Positions 7,278-16,179 of a DNA stretch of 36,581 bases are shown here, one piece after another. This DNA comes from Phycisphaeraceae bacterium. Its GTDB lineage: Bacteria > Planctomycetota > Phycisphaerae > Phycisphaerales > Phycisphaeraceae. The stretch is from positions 1 through 36,581 of the forward strand of contig JANQKT010000203.1 in NCBI GenBank assembly GCA_028280965.1, read 5' to 3'. Position 1 is the stretch's first letter; every line of letters starts with the position of its first letter. The position numbers and the translations under genes are program-made. Below the pieces are notes generated by a model. That model was not told the origin of the DNA. It worked only from the letters and a program-made list of their open reading frames with translations, and did not search any database.

Positions 7278-10200
7278 ATGACCGCCGCGCCGACCCACCC
7301 AACGACACAACCCGCCGCCGCAACCGTCTGGCGGTTCGAAGTCCGCGCGCTCGCCGGGCAGGCCGACCCGATCGCCGACCGTGCCCGGGCCGAGGCCGCG
7401 GAGAAACTGCCGGGCGCCACATCCATTACCGCGGCCAAGGTGTTCCTGATCGAGGCCCCGCTATCCGACGATCAGGCTCAACAAATCGCCAGCGAACTGC
7501 TCGCCGACCCGGTCATCCAGACGGCTTCACTCGGTACGGATGAAGTGGCAAGCAACGCGCGTTTAATCGAAGTCCACTACAAGCCCGGTGTCATGGACCC
7601 CGTCGCCGAGTCCACCCGCGACGCGATCTGCGAGATGTTCCCCGAGGTCGATCCGGCCGGTGTCTACGTCGCGACCGGCGAGCGGTACGACATCGCCATT
7701 CCGGCGGGCGAGTATGATGGCACGAGGCTGACCCGCTTCGCCGAGGCCGCGCTGGGCAACCCGGTGATCCAGGATGTCTTCCTCTCGCCGCACCACCCCG
7801 ACAGCTTCCCGCACGGCAGCGCCTACGACTTCCGGCTCGCGCACGTCAACATCCGCGAGCTCAACGATGATCAGCTGATGGCCCTCTCGCGCGAAGGGCA
7901 CCTCTTCCTCTCGCTTGATGAGATGAAGTGCATCCAGAACTACTACCAAGACGCGGGCAGGGAGCCGACAGATGTCGAGCTCGAAACGCTCGCGCAGACC
8001 TGGTCCGAGCACTGCGTGCATAAGACGCTTAAGGCCACGATCAAATACAGCGCGCCAGGTGTTGCGGACAGCGCGATCTTCACCGACAAACCCAATCACA
8101 GTTTCAACGAAGATGGCAGCATCACCATCGGCAACCTCCTCAAGTCCACCGTCGCCGCCGCGACCTTCAAGCTCAAGGAAGACCCGCGCATCGGCGACTG
8201 GCTCGTGTCTGTCTTCGATGACAACGCCGGTGTCGTCAAGTTCGATGACACGCACGGCGTCGCGATCAAGGTCGAGACACACAACCACCCCTCCGCCATC
8301 GAGCCCTATGGCGGCGCCGCGACCGGCATCGGCGGCTGCATCCGCGACATCATGGGCACGGGCCTGAGCGCCAAACCGGTTGCGAATACCGACACCTTCT
8401 GTGTTGCCCCGCCCGACACAAGCAGTCTCCCCACAGGTGTTTTGCACCCCAAGCGCGTCCTCCGCCGGGTCGTCGATGGCGTCCGCGACTACGGCAACCG
8501 TATGGGCATCCCAACCGTCGACGGGGCCGTGTACTTCCACGAGGACTACCTCGCCAACCCGCTCGTCTTCGCCGGCTGCGTCGGCCTGATCCCGCTCGAT
8601 AAGTGCTTCGGAGACCCCAAGCCCGGCGACCGGATCATCATCCTCGGCGGCGCGACCGGCCGGGACGGCATCCACGGTGCGACCTTCAGCTCCGACGAAC
8701 TCACCGACACCCACGCCGACGAGTTCAACCACGCCGTCCAGATCGGCAACGCCATCACCGAAAAGAAAACCCTCGACGTCATCCTCCAGGCCCGCGATTA
8801 CCGCGACCCGAACACGGGCGAAGAGCGCTGCCTGTTCAATGCCATCAGCGACTGCGGCGCAGGCGGCTTCTCCTCCGCGGTCGGCGAGATGGGCGAAAAG
8901 GTCGGCGCCTACGTCACCCTCGAGTCCGCCCCGCTCAAATACCGCGGCCTGAGTTACACCGAGATCTGGATCAGCGAGGCCCAGGAACGCATGCCGCTCG
9001 CTGTGCCGCCGGAGCATGTTGACACGCTGAGGAAACTGGCTGAGGCCGAGGATGTGCCCTTCTGCGACCTCGGCTACTTCGGCTACGAAGAACAAAGCAG
9101 GCCAACACTCAAGCTGACATATCACGGAGAGGAAGTCGGCAAGCTCGCCATGCCCTTCATGCACGACGGCATCCCGACGCCCACGCGCGAGGCGACGTGG
9201 TCCCATCTCAATCCCAAATATGCGCCACCCGCGCGCAGCGCGGATGGGGATCCAAACGCTATTGCATCCAGCGCAGGTCTTGAAGACAAACTCCTCGCCC
9301 TCCTGTCCCACCCCAACATCGCCTCCAAGCACTGGGTCGTCCGCCAGTACGACCACGAGGTCCAGGGCAGCTCGGTCGTCAAGCCGCTGGTTGGTGAACA
9401 ACAAGACGGCCCGTCCGATGCCGCGGTCCTCCGGCCTAAGCTCGGCTCCGACAAGGCCATTGCCCTGTCCAACGGCCTCGCGCCGCATCTCAGCGAGAAG
9501 GCCAACCACACCGGCACGGCGACCGACGGCGACTCCTACCAGATGGTCCTGCACGCCATCGACGAGGCCGTGCGCAACGCCGTCTGCGTCGGCGCCGACC
9601 CATCGCATATCGCCATCCTCGACAACTTCTGCTGGGCCAAGTGCGACGACCCCTGGCAGCTGGGCACGCTGGTCCGCGCCGCAGAGGCCTGCTACGACGG
9701 CGCGCTCGCGTACCAGACGCCGTTCGTCTCGGGCAAAGACTCGCTGAGCAACCAGTTCACCGCCGAGGACGGCAGCCTCATCACGATCCCGCAGACGATG
9801 CTGATCAGCGCGCTGGGCATCGTCAACGACGCGACCAAGGCACGCACCATGGATGCGAAGCAGGCCGGCAACGCGCTTTTCATCGTCGGTCAAACCACCT
9901 CGGACCTTGGCGGGTCGCACTACGCGTCTGTCACCGGCACCAACGGCCGGTCGATTCCGAAGGTTGACCTCGCCGGCGGCCCATCTAACGCCAGCGCCGT
10001 CGCCAAACTGATCGAACAGGGCCTGGTCCAATCCGCGCACGACTGCTCGGATGGCGGCTTGCTTGTCGCCGCTGCCGAGATGGCTTTCGCCGGCCGCGTC
10101 GGGCTGGACCTCGACCTCGCTGGCGTGCCCCATACCGACTGCACAACCGACGCGCTCTGCTTCGCCGAGTCGCCCAGCCGGTACCTGCTCGAGGTGGCGC

Positions 10201-10376
10201 CCGAACATGTCGCGGCGCTGATCGACACGCTGTCCAAAACAGGCGTGCCCTTCGGCCAGGTCGGCACGTTCGCCGATCATCAACGCCTGGCTGTCCGCAA
10301 GCCAGATCAAGGCCAACTGCTGGATATCGATCTGGACACCCTACGCAACACTTGGCTGAAGCCACTCGATTGGTAA
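7278..10376 (+). CDS. purL: Phosphoribosylformylglycinamidine synthase with fused tandem PurS domains
   Basis: Synthetic subunit of FGAM synthase, step 4 of purine synthesis. The 1032 residues begin with two PurS-like repeats (about 16-85 and 94-170), each ending in the PurS signature (DPVIQTASL and NPVIQDVFL). The PurL core follows, with TWSEHCVHK (242-249), VETHNHPSAIEPYGGAATG, SDCGAGGFSSAVGEMG and YDHEVQGSSVVKPL. There is no C-terminal glutaminase domain, unlike the roughly 1300-residue E. coli enzyme, so a separate PurQ must supply ammonia; it is not in this window. GGAGGG at 7267-7272, five bases before ATG 7278, fixes the start. A small GC palindrome (9229-9243) lies in the coding region. 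Confidence 0.95.
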   Translation: MTAAPTHPTTQPAAATVWRFEVRALAGQADPIADRARAEAAEKLPGATSITAAKVFLIEAPLSDDQAQQIASELLADPVIQTASLGTDEVASNARLIEVHYKPGVMDPVAESTRDAICEMFPEVDPAGVYVATGERYDIAIPAGEYDGTRLTRFAEAALGNPVIQDVFLSPHHPDSFPHGSAYDFRLAHVNIRELNDDQLMALSREGHLFLSLDEMKCIQNYYQDAGREPTDVELETLAQTWSEHCVHKTLKATIKYSAPGVADSAIFTDKPNHSFNEDGSITIGNLLKSTVAAATFKLKEDPRIGDWLVSVFDDNAGVVKFDDTHGVAIKVETHNHPSAIEPYGGAATGIGGCIRDIMGTGLSAKPVANTDTFCVAPPDTSSLPTGVLHPKRVLRRVVDGVRDYGNRMGIPTVDGAVYFHEDYLANPLVFAGCVGLIPLDKCFGDPKPGDRIIILGGATGRDGIHGATFSSDELTDTHADEFNHAVQIGNAITEKKTLDVILQARDYRDPNTGEERCLFNAISDCGAGGFSSAVGEMGEKVGAYVTLESAPLKYRGLSYTEIWISEAQERMPLAVPPEHVDTLRKLAEAEDVPFCDLGYFGYEEQSRPTLKLTYHGEEVGKLAMPFMHDGIPTPTREATWSHLNPKYAPPARSADGDPNAIASSAGLEDKLLALLSHPNIASKHWVVRQYDHEVQGSSVVKPLVGEQQDGPSDAAVLRPKLGSDKAIALSNGLAPHLSEKANHTGTATDGDSYQMVLHAIDEAVRNAVCVGADPSHIAILDNFCWAKCDDPWQLGTLVRAAEACYDGALAYQTPFVSGKDSLSNQFTAEDGSLITIPQTMLISALGIVNDATKARTMDAKQAGNALFIVGQTTSDLGGSHYASVTGTNGRSIPKVDLAGGPSNASAVAKLIEQGLVQSAHDCSDGGLLVAAAEMAFAGRVGLDLDLAGVPHTDCTTDALCFAESPSRYLLEVAPEHVAALIDTLSKTGVPFGQVGTFADHQRLAVRKPDQGQLLDIDLDTLRNTWLKPLDW

Positions 10377-10386
10377 TGTCAAATGA

Positions 10387-10452
10387 AACCACAGATGCAC
10401 ACGGATCAACACGAATAAATTGATCCGCGTGCACCCGTGTTCATCTGTGGTT
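10387..10452. repeat. Imperfect palindrome of the CACAGATG...ACACGG dispersed type, between purL and polA
   Basis: AACCACAGATG (10387-10397) pairs perfectly with CATCTGTGGTT (10442-10452). The inner arms CACACGGATCAA (10398-10409) and TTGATCCGCGTG (10420-10431) pair with one mismatch, and the right arm carries an extra 10 nt (10432-10441) with a further CCCGTGTT copy. The direct-repeat units (CAGATG-CACACGG-ATCAACACG) are of a kind I recall being scattered in many environmental bacterial genomes. It occupies most of the 96-nt purL-polA gap. Confidence 0.75.
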
Positions 10453-10472
10453 CCAAAATCGAATCGTCTTAG

Positions 10473-13373
10473 ATGCCCACCTCCGCCCCGCCCAACACGT
10501 TCTACCTCATCGATGGCTTCGCGCAGATGTTCCGCAGCTATTTCGCGATCCGCGGGGGTATGACCTCGCCCGTCACCGGCGAGCCGACCAACGCGACCTT
10601 CGCGTTCACCGACATGCTCCTCAAGCTCTACCGGGAGTACCGGCCGGCCTACCTCGCGATGGCGATGGAGCACGAGGGCAAGACCTTCCGCGACGATTTC
10701 TACCCCGAATACAAGGCCAACCGCGACCCGGCACCCGACGACTTCAAGGCCCAGGTCCCGCGGATGATCGAGATCGCCGAGGCGTTCGGCGTCGTCATCC
10801 TCCAGGCCGAGGGCTACGAGGCCGACGACATCATGGCGACCCTCGCCGTGCAGACCCAACGCGGCGACTTCGATTCGTTGTCGCCCGACCTCACGCTACG
10901 GATGGTCAGCAAGGACAAAGACCTCGAACAGGTCCTCGCCGACCGGGCGGTGCTGTTCGATGTGCACACCGACACGATGATGGACGCCGGGGCGCTCTTC
11001 GAGAAGCGAGGCATCACCCCCACCCAGGCGATCGACTACCAGACCCTCATCGGCGACAGCACCGACAACGTGCCCGGCGTCAAGGGTATCGGCCCGAAGA
11101 CCGCATCCAAGCTCATCAACCAGTTCGGCAGCGTTGACGAACTCATCAAAAACCTCGACCAACTCAAGGGCAAACAAAAAGAAAACGTGCAGGCCGCGAT
11201 CGACACCGGCGGGATCGACCTGTCCCGCCGACTCGTCACCATGGCGACGGATATTGAACTCGGGTTTGACCTCAACGATGCCGCGACTGATGGCACGGAA
11301 AAGATCGACGGGCCGCTCCTGCAGGAACTGTTCCGCGAACTCGGATTCAACCGGATGCAGAGTAACTTGGCTAAGTTGCTGGGTGAATCCATGCCGTCTG
11401 AAGGATCTCGCCCAGAGGCGCAGAGGCGCAAAGATAAGATAGAATCCAAGCAAGACGACCAGGCAGGATTCGGCCTGTTTGCGAATCACGGTGATGAATC
11501 GGGAGAAGATGTACCGCCAAACCGTGAAGTCAACGCCAACTACCGCGCGGTAACGACCGCCGATGAATTGATCGAGCTTGTCGGGTCCCTCCCGGGCCAG
11601 GAACTCATCGCCATCGATACCGAGACGATCGGCCTGGGGCACACCGCCGAACTCTGCGGCGTCTGCCTCGCCTGGGAAGAGGGCGCGGGCGTCTACATCC
11701 CGACCCGATCGCCAGAGCAGGATACGCACCTGGACACACAACAGGCACTTGATCTGATTCGGCCGGTGCTGGAAGACAAAGCGATTCCGAAGTGCGGGCA
11801 CAACATCAAGTATGACGACCGCGTGCTACGGAGCGCGGGGCTGAACTTACAGGGCGTCGTATTCGACTCGATGATCGGCGCCTTCCTCGCCAACGCGCCC
11901 GGCATCGGGATGGACGACCTCGCGCTGTCTGAGCTCGGCCACAGGTGCATCCCGATCAGCGCACTCATCGGTCCAAAGCCTCGGCGGAAGTCCGACCCGC
12001 CGCAGAAGACGATGGACCAGGTCCCGCTCGATCAGGTCACGCAGTACGCCGCGGAGGACGCAGACATCACCCTGCGGCTTTGCAAGCGCTTCCGGCGCAG
12101 ACTCGACGACCTCGGCATGACCGATCTTTACGAGCGCGTCGAGATGCCGCTGGTCGGCGTGCTCGCGACGATGGAGCAGCACGGCATCCGGGTGGACCCC
12201 GCCATCCTCGACCAGCAGCGTGACCAGCTCCAATCCCGAATCGATGCACTGCGCACCGAGATCCTCGACCGCGCGAAGGCCGACTTCAACCCCGACAGCC
12301 CCAAGCAGCTCGGGGATGTCCTCTTCAACCAGCTCGGCTTCAAAGCCATCAAAAAGACGAAGACCGGTTTTAGTACCGATAGCGAGGTCCTCGAAAAACT
12401 AGCCGCTTTGCCCCCGGAGGAAATAGAAAATGTCCCCGAAGACGCTAGGCCGATGCCGGGGCTCATGATTGAATACCGCATGCTGACCAAGCTGGTCGGC
12501 ACGTACCTCATCGCGCTGAAGGAAGCGATCGAAAAGGACGGACGGGTCCACGCGAAGTTTAATCAGACCGGCGCGGCGACCGGCCGGCTGTCGTCATCCG
12601 ACCCGAACCTGCAGAATATCCCGATCCGCACGGACGTCGGCCGGGACATCCGCAGGGCCTTCATCGCCGAGCCCGGAAACAAACTCATCGCCGCGGACTA
12701 CTCGCAGATCGAGCTGCGCGTGCTGGCGCACCTGAGCGAAGACGAAGCGCTGATCAAAGCATTTAATGAGGGCGTAGATATCCACCGCGCTGTTGCTGCT
12801 CAGGTGTTTGGCGTCCCGCCGGAGGAGGTCGATAGCGAGCAGCGTGGCCGGGCGAAGGTGATCAACTTCGGGATCATCTACGGCATCACCGCGTTCGGCC
12901 TGGCCAGGCGGATCGAGGGGCTGGACAACAAGGCCGCGGCAGCGCTGATCGACGACTACAAAAAGCGTTTCCCCGGCATCGACACGTTCCTTGATAGCTG
13001 CGTGCAGAAGGCCCAGCAGGACGGCCACGTCGAGACGATCCTCGGCCGGCGGCGGGTGATCGACGGGATCGCCGACCGCAACCCGCAGCGGCGTGCCCTG
13101 GCCGAGCGGCTGGCGATCAACTCGGTCGTGCAGGGCAGCGCCGCGGACCTGATCAAGGTCGCGATGGTGAACCTGCAAGGACGCATGGAGCGCGAGCTGC
13201 TGCCGTGCAAGCTCTTGCTTCAGATCCACGACGAACTGGTCATCGAAGCCCCCGCCGAGCACGCCGAGGCGATGGCGGAGATACTCGTCGAGGAGATGCG
13301 CTCAGCAATGAAACTGAAAGTCCCACTGGACGTCGAGGCGGGGATCGGGGCGGACTGGTTTGAGGCAAAGTAG
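10473..13373 (+). CDS. polA: DNA polymerase I
   Basis: A 966-residue family A polymerase for Okazaki-fragment processing and repair. The 5' nuclease domain spans about 1-305 (YLIDGFAQMFRSYFA, QAEGYEADD, GDSTDNVPGVKGIGPKTA). The 3'-5' exonuclease domain (about 355-545) keeps its acidic residues: D382-T-E384, the CGHNIKYDD motif and YAAEDAD near 525-531, so proofreading should be active. The polymerase domain has motif A (ADYSQIELR, D742), motif B (RGRAKVINFGIIYG) and motif C (QIHDELV, D920). The linker at about 305-350 is unusually long and disordered, and its codons 311-323 match a dispersed repeat (separate entry). Its stop lies 1 nt from the convergent dehydratase gene, and a second copy of its 3' end occurs at 14390-14506. 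Confidence 0.97.
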   Translation: MPTSAPPNTFYLIDGFAQMFRSYFAIRGGMTSPVTGEPTNATFAFTDMLLKLYREYRPAYLAMAMEHEGKTFRDDFYPEYKANRDPAPDDFKAQVPRMIEIAEAFGVVILQAEGYEADDIMATLAVQTQRGDFDSLSPDLTLRMVSKDKDLEQVLADRAVLFDVHTDTMMDAGALFEKRGITPTQAIDYQTLIGDSTDNVPGVKGIGPKTASKLINQFGSVDELIKNLDQLKGKQKENVQAAIDTGGIDLSRRLVTMATDIELGFDLNDAATDGTEKIDGPLLQELFRELGFNRMQSNLAKLLGESMPSEGSRPEAQRRKDKIESKQDDQAGFGLFANHGDESGEDVPPNREVNANYRAVTTADELIELVGSLPGQELIAIDTETIGLGHTAELCGVCLAWEEGAGVYIPTRSPEQDTHLDTQQALDLIRPVLEDKAIPKCGHNIKYDDRVLRSAGLNLQGVVFDSMIGAFLANAPGIGMDDLALSELGHRCIPISALIGPKPRRKSDPPQKTMDQVPLDQVTQYAAEDADITLRLCKRFRRRLDDLGMTDLYERVEMPLVGVLATMEQHGIRVDPAILDQQRDQLQSRIDALRTEILDRAKADFNPDSPKQLGDVLFNQLGFKAIKKTKTGFSTDSEVLEKLAALPPEEIENVPEDARPMPGLMIEYRMLTKLVGTYLIALKEAIEKDGRVHAKFNQTGAATGRLSSSDPNLQNIPIRTDVGRDIRRAFIAEPGNKLIAADYSQIELRVLAHLSEDEALIKAFNEGVDIHRAVAAQVFGVPPEEVDSEQRGRAKVINFGIIYGITAFGLARRIEGLDNKAAAALIDDYKKRFPGIDTFLDSCVQKAQQDGHVETILGRRRVIDGIADRNPQRRALAERLAINSVVQGSAADLIKVAMVNLQGRMERELLPCKLLLQIHDELVIEAPAEHAEAMAEILVEEMRSAMKLKVPLDVEAGIGADWFEAK
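11403..11435 (+). repeat. Short GAGGCGCAGAGGCGCAAAG-type repeat inside polA
   Basis: Within the polA linker, the bases CCCAGAGGCGCAGAGGCGCAAAGA contain two direct AGAGGCGCA units. This resembles the (G)CAGAGGCGCAGAGG short repeats I recall between genes of many bacteria. Read in the polA frame it gives GSRPEAQRRKDK, a low-complexity basic stretch between the 5' nuclease and proofreading domains. The frame is preserved. Confidence 0.5.
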
Positions 13374-13374
13374 G

Positions 13375-14352
13375 TCAGGTAATCTTTGAGCGAAAGCCGC
13401 CGCCGAGGACAGAGGTGAAGACGTCGCGGTCGATGTTGCCGCCCGATACGACGACGGCGATTCTTCGGCCGGCGATGCGGGATCGCTCCTGCGCGGCGGC
13501 GGCCACCGCGGCGGCGCCAGCGCCTTCACAGGTGTTGTGGGTGCACTCGAATAGCGTGCACATGGCCGCGGCGACTTCGTCGTCCGTGACCTGAACGATG
13601 CGATCCACACCCTTGACAATCAACTCGAGCGCATCCGGATCGGGTGTGCGGCAGGCCATGCCGTCGGCCAGCTCGGTGGTCGCTGGTGCTTCGACGAGGC
13701 GCTTGGCCTTGAAGGACTGGGCATAGGCGGTTGCATGGGCCGACACGACACCGACGATGTCAGTCTTGAGTCCGAGCGCATCGCGCACCGCGATCATCCC
13801 GCAGATGCCCGACCCCAGGCCGATGGGCACGTAGGCGGTATCGATATGCTTGACGGCCCGCAGCAGTTCGAGGCTGTAGGTCGCAACCCCGGCCACCAGC
13901 AGCGGGTGGAAGGACGGCACCATGTGCAGCGGCTGCTGCCCGGTAAGGGCCTGCGCGTGCTCGCGCGCGGCTTGGAAGTCATCGCCGTGCTCGATCAATT
14001 TAACGCCCAGTGCGCGCATCGCCGTGTTCTTGTCGAGGCTGTTGCCGCGGGGAACAATGATGGTCGCTGGCACGCTGTAACGTCGAGCGGCAAACCCGAG
14101 CGACTGGCCGTGGTTGCCACGGGTTGCGCCGATGATGCCGGCCGGCATCTTTCCGGACCGGGCAAGGTCCGCGAAGTAGGTGAGCCCGCCGCGGATCTTA
14201 AAGGCACCCACCGGGGTGTGGTTTTCGTGTTTCGCCCAGACCTCGGTCCCCAGGCGTTCACAGAGCAGCGGCCAGCAATACTGCGGCGTGGGCGGCATGG
14301 TTGAGTAGACCGTCTGTGCCGCGTTTTCGATGTCCTTGTGTGTCGGCTGCAC
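13375..14352 (-). CDS. PLP-dependent threonine/serine dehydratase-like enzyme
   Basis: A fold-type II PLP enzyme of 325 residues, probably deaminating threonine or serine. The Schiff-base lysine is K52 in NHTPVGAFKIRGG. GNHGQS (79-84) and the glycine-rich phosphate loop GLGSGIC (178-184) are present, and VVSGGN (301-306) lies near the C-terminus. It has no ACT regulatory domain, so it is closer to catabolic or biodegradative dehydratases and serine racemases than to full-length IlvA. The start is GTG 14352; no good Shine-Dalgarno sequence is visible. The gene sits exactly between the end of polA and a diverged duplicate of that end, which suggests it arrived by recombination at polA. Substrate choice cannot be read from sequence. 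Confidence 0.88.
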   Translation of the reverse strand: MQPTHKDIENAAQTVYSTMPPTPQYCWPLLCERLGTEVWAKHENHTPVGAFKIRGGLTYFADLARSGKMPAGIIGATRGNHGQSLGFAARRYSVPATIIVPRGNSLDKNTAMRALGVKLIEHGDDFQAAREHAQALTGQQPLHMVPSFHPLLVAGVATYSLELLRAVKHIDTAYVPIGLGSGICGMIAVRDALGLKTDIVGVVSAHATAYAQSFKAKRLVEAPATTELADGMACRTPDPDALELIVKGVDRIVQVTDDEVAAAMCTLFECTHNTCEGAGAAAVAAAAQERSRIAGRRIAVVVSGGNIDRDVFTSVLGGGFRSKIT

Positions 14353-14389
14353 GGGCGTAGCTTAAGGGGTTTGACTCTGATAAGTGTTT

Positions 14390-14506
14390 GATCGGACGGA
14401 CGCGACGGCCAAGGTACTGATCAACGAGATGCGGCCAGAGATAGAATTAAAGGTGCCACTGGAAGTCGAGGCGGGGATCGGGGAGGACTGGCTTGAGGCA
14501 AAGTAG
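14390..14506 (+). pseudogene. Remnant of a second polA 3' end
   Basis: An open stretch ending in TAG (14504-14506) encodes a C-terminus homologous to PolA residues 928-966, including EMR, LKVPL, VEAGIG and the terminal LEAK. The last 42 nt differ from polA at only two positions (GTCGAGGCGGGGATCGGGG then GACTGG...), while upstream the DNA is more diverged but the amino acid changes are conservative. The frame is closed by a TAA at 14381-14383, so this is a 5'-truncated fragment. After the stop the two loci share no sequence. It looks like the tail of a formerly resident polA that was displaced when incoming DNA recombined. Confidence 0.8.
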
Positions 14507-14532
14507 GGGTTGGTTTTTGAACCAGAACAACC

Positions 14533-16179
14533 TCACCCTACCTCATCCAGCACCCGCTGCGTCAGTTCCCAGAAGCCTAACTCCCTGAACGGCGTCGCGG
14601 TGCCGGGCAGCATGGCGTGTCGTTGGGCGTGGTGGTTCCACTCGGACTGGGCGGAGAACATCCGGGCCCGGGCGTCGTCCGCATTATCTCTTGAACCCGT
14701 CGATAAGAATCGGCGGTAGGCGACCAGGCCGGCGGTGAGGTCGCGCATCGTGGCGTACAGCGACTCTGCGTAGATCAGCGTGTTGACCAGCGATTGCAGG
14801 CGCGGGTGCTGGCGGTCGCCGACGAGGGTCTGCAGCGTGTGGCGGTCGCTGGTGATCATCTCCGCGGCGCGATCTTTTTCTTCGATCGTCTGGTCGAGCT
14901 TGTCCTCGGGGATGCGTTGGATGATCCGCCAGCAGGCCTCGGCGTTGAGCTGGTCGTCGCTGACCCAGTCCGCCGCGGGGTGCCAGGGGTTTGCCTTGGT
15001 TTGCGCGAACGGGCCGAAGTAGAACGCGAGGCGGGCGGCTTCGGCTGAGCGTCCGAGGATGCCGCAGACCGCGTCGATCAGCTCGGGCTCATCCAGTTGC
15101 AAACGCCCTTCCGCCCAGCGCTTGGCGAGCTCGCGTGGGTCGGCTTCCGGGTCGTCGGCGAGTTGGGGGACGGCGACGACGTTCGTGTCGATCCAGGCCT
15201 CGTCCTGGACGAAGGGTCCGCCCCAGCCGCCGCCACGCACCCAGGCCCAGAGGCCGGCAAGGTTGATGCTGCTGGCGATCCGAGCGAGGCCGCCCTGCTC
15301 GCTTTCTGTTGACTCTGGATGGCCGTCGCGCCAGAGCGGGGGCTGGTAGTTGGGCAGGCCGCCCTTGCCTTCGAACTCGCGCTGGCACTGGAGCTCGTAG
15401 AGGACCGGCCGGCCGCCGCTGGCAAGCGACGCCTGGTTCCAGGGCTGATACCGCCAGAAGTCGGTCTGCGTGAACTTGAACGACAGGATCAGGCGGTCGT
15501 CGGTCGGCTCGCCGGGCAGGCGCGCGACGACGCGCTCGGCGAGTTCGGGTGAGTCGTGCAGGCCCAGCGGGCGGACGTTCCAGGCGCGCACGATCAGTCG
15601 GCGGTTGTGCTTTTTCGCGACGAGTTCATAGGCGTGCTCAATCGCGGAGACGACGCGGTCGGCGCGGCCGAGCTGGCTACAGCGCGGGCAGTGCGGCGCG
15701 TAGATGTCGTTGCCGGTGAGGTACGGCAGTCGCCTTGCATCGGTGTCGCCGAGGCGCAGGACGACGCCGGCGGTGCGCGGTAGCCGGCGGATCAGCGCGT
15801 CGAGCGCGTCGATGCTGCGCCGAAGCGTCCGTTCGCTCGCGGGGCAGAGCATGTCGGCCGAGCCCTTGCAGCAGACGGCCTCGGCGTTGCGCTCTACGTG
15901 CGCGGCGGGTAGCACGAGCATGTCGTAAGAGAGATAGACGTCCAGGCCCGCATCCGCCGCATCCTGCACGCGGCGCGCGGCCTCGTCGAGCTGCTGGCCG
16001 ACCCAGCGGGCCAGCTCACGGTCTGCGATGTCTTCGGGCGAGTTGACGCCGGACAGCCCGGTCGTGCTGTACAGCACCAGGCCGTTGTAGCCGAGGTCTT
16101 TCAGAACCCCGGGCTGTTTGTACTGGCTGCTGATCTCCGGTTCGCCGGGGTTCTGTAGCAGTGTGGCGAGCTTGAGCAT
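14533..16179 (-). CDS. GH67-like (alpha-glucuronidase-related) glycoside hydrolase
   Basis: A 548-residue protein with a TIM-barrel-like pattern. The region RLILSFKFTQTDFWRYQPWN ... PVLYELQCQREFEGKGGLPN, followed by a tryptophan-rich stretch with ASSINLAGLWAWVR, parallels the part of GH67 alpha-glucuronidases that carries the ElQ-tQEY-Gq motif and the following NiG-W block. The segment YAPHCPRC gives a possible metal or structural cysteine pair. No signal peptide is seen, so the enzyme should be cytoplasmic, which fits action on imported oligosaccharides. It is shorter than classical GH67 enzymes (about 650-700 residues). No xylan-utilisation genes are nearby. Catalytic residues were not identified with certainty, so activity is a guess. 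Confidence 0.6.
   Translation of the reverse strand: MLKLATLLQNPGEPEISSQYKQPGVLKDLGYNGLVLYSTTGLSGVNSPEDIADRELARWVGQQLDEAARRVQDAADAGLDVYLSYDMLVLPAAHVERNAEAVCCKGSADMLCPASERTLRRSIDALDALIRRLPRTAGVVLRLGDTDARRLPYLTGNDIYAPHCPRCSQLGRADRVVSAIEHAYELVAKKHNRRLIVRAWNVRPLGLHDSPELAERVVARLPGEPTDDRLILSFKFTQTDFWRYQPWNQASLASGGRPVLYELQCQREFEGKGGLPNYQPPLWRDGHPESTESEQGGLARIASSINLAGLWAWVRGGGWGGPFVQDEAWIDTNVVAVPQLADDPEADPRELAKRWAEGRLQLDEPELIDAVCGILGRSAEAARLAFYFGPFAQTKANPWHPAADWVSDDQLNAEACWRIIQRIPEDKLDQTIEEKDRAAEMITSDRHTLQTLVGDRQHPRLQSLVNTLIYAESLYATMRDLTAGLVAYRRFLSTGSRDNADDARARMFSAQSEWNHHAQRHAMLPGTATPFRELGFWELTQRVLDEVG

Noticed and set aside
7563..10316. 917-residue minus-strand open frame opposite purL
   Set aside because: It is antisense to a strongly conserved enzyme and shows no domain pattern.
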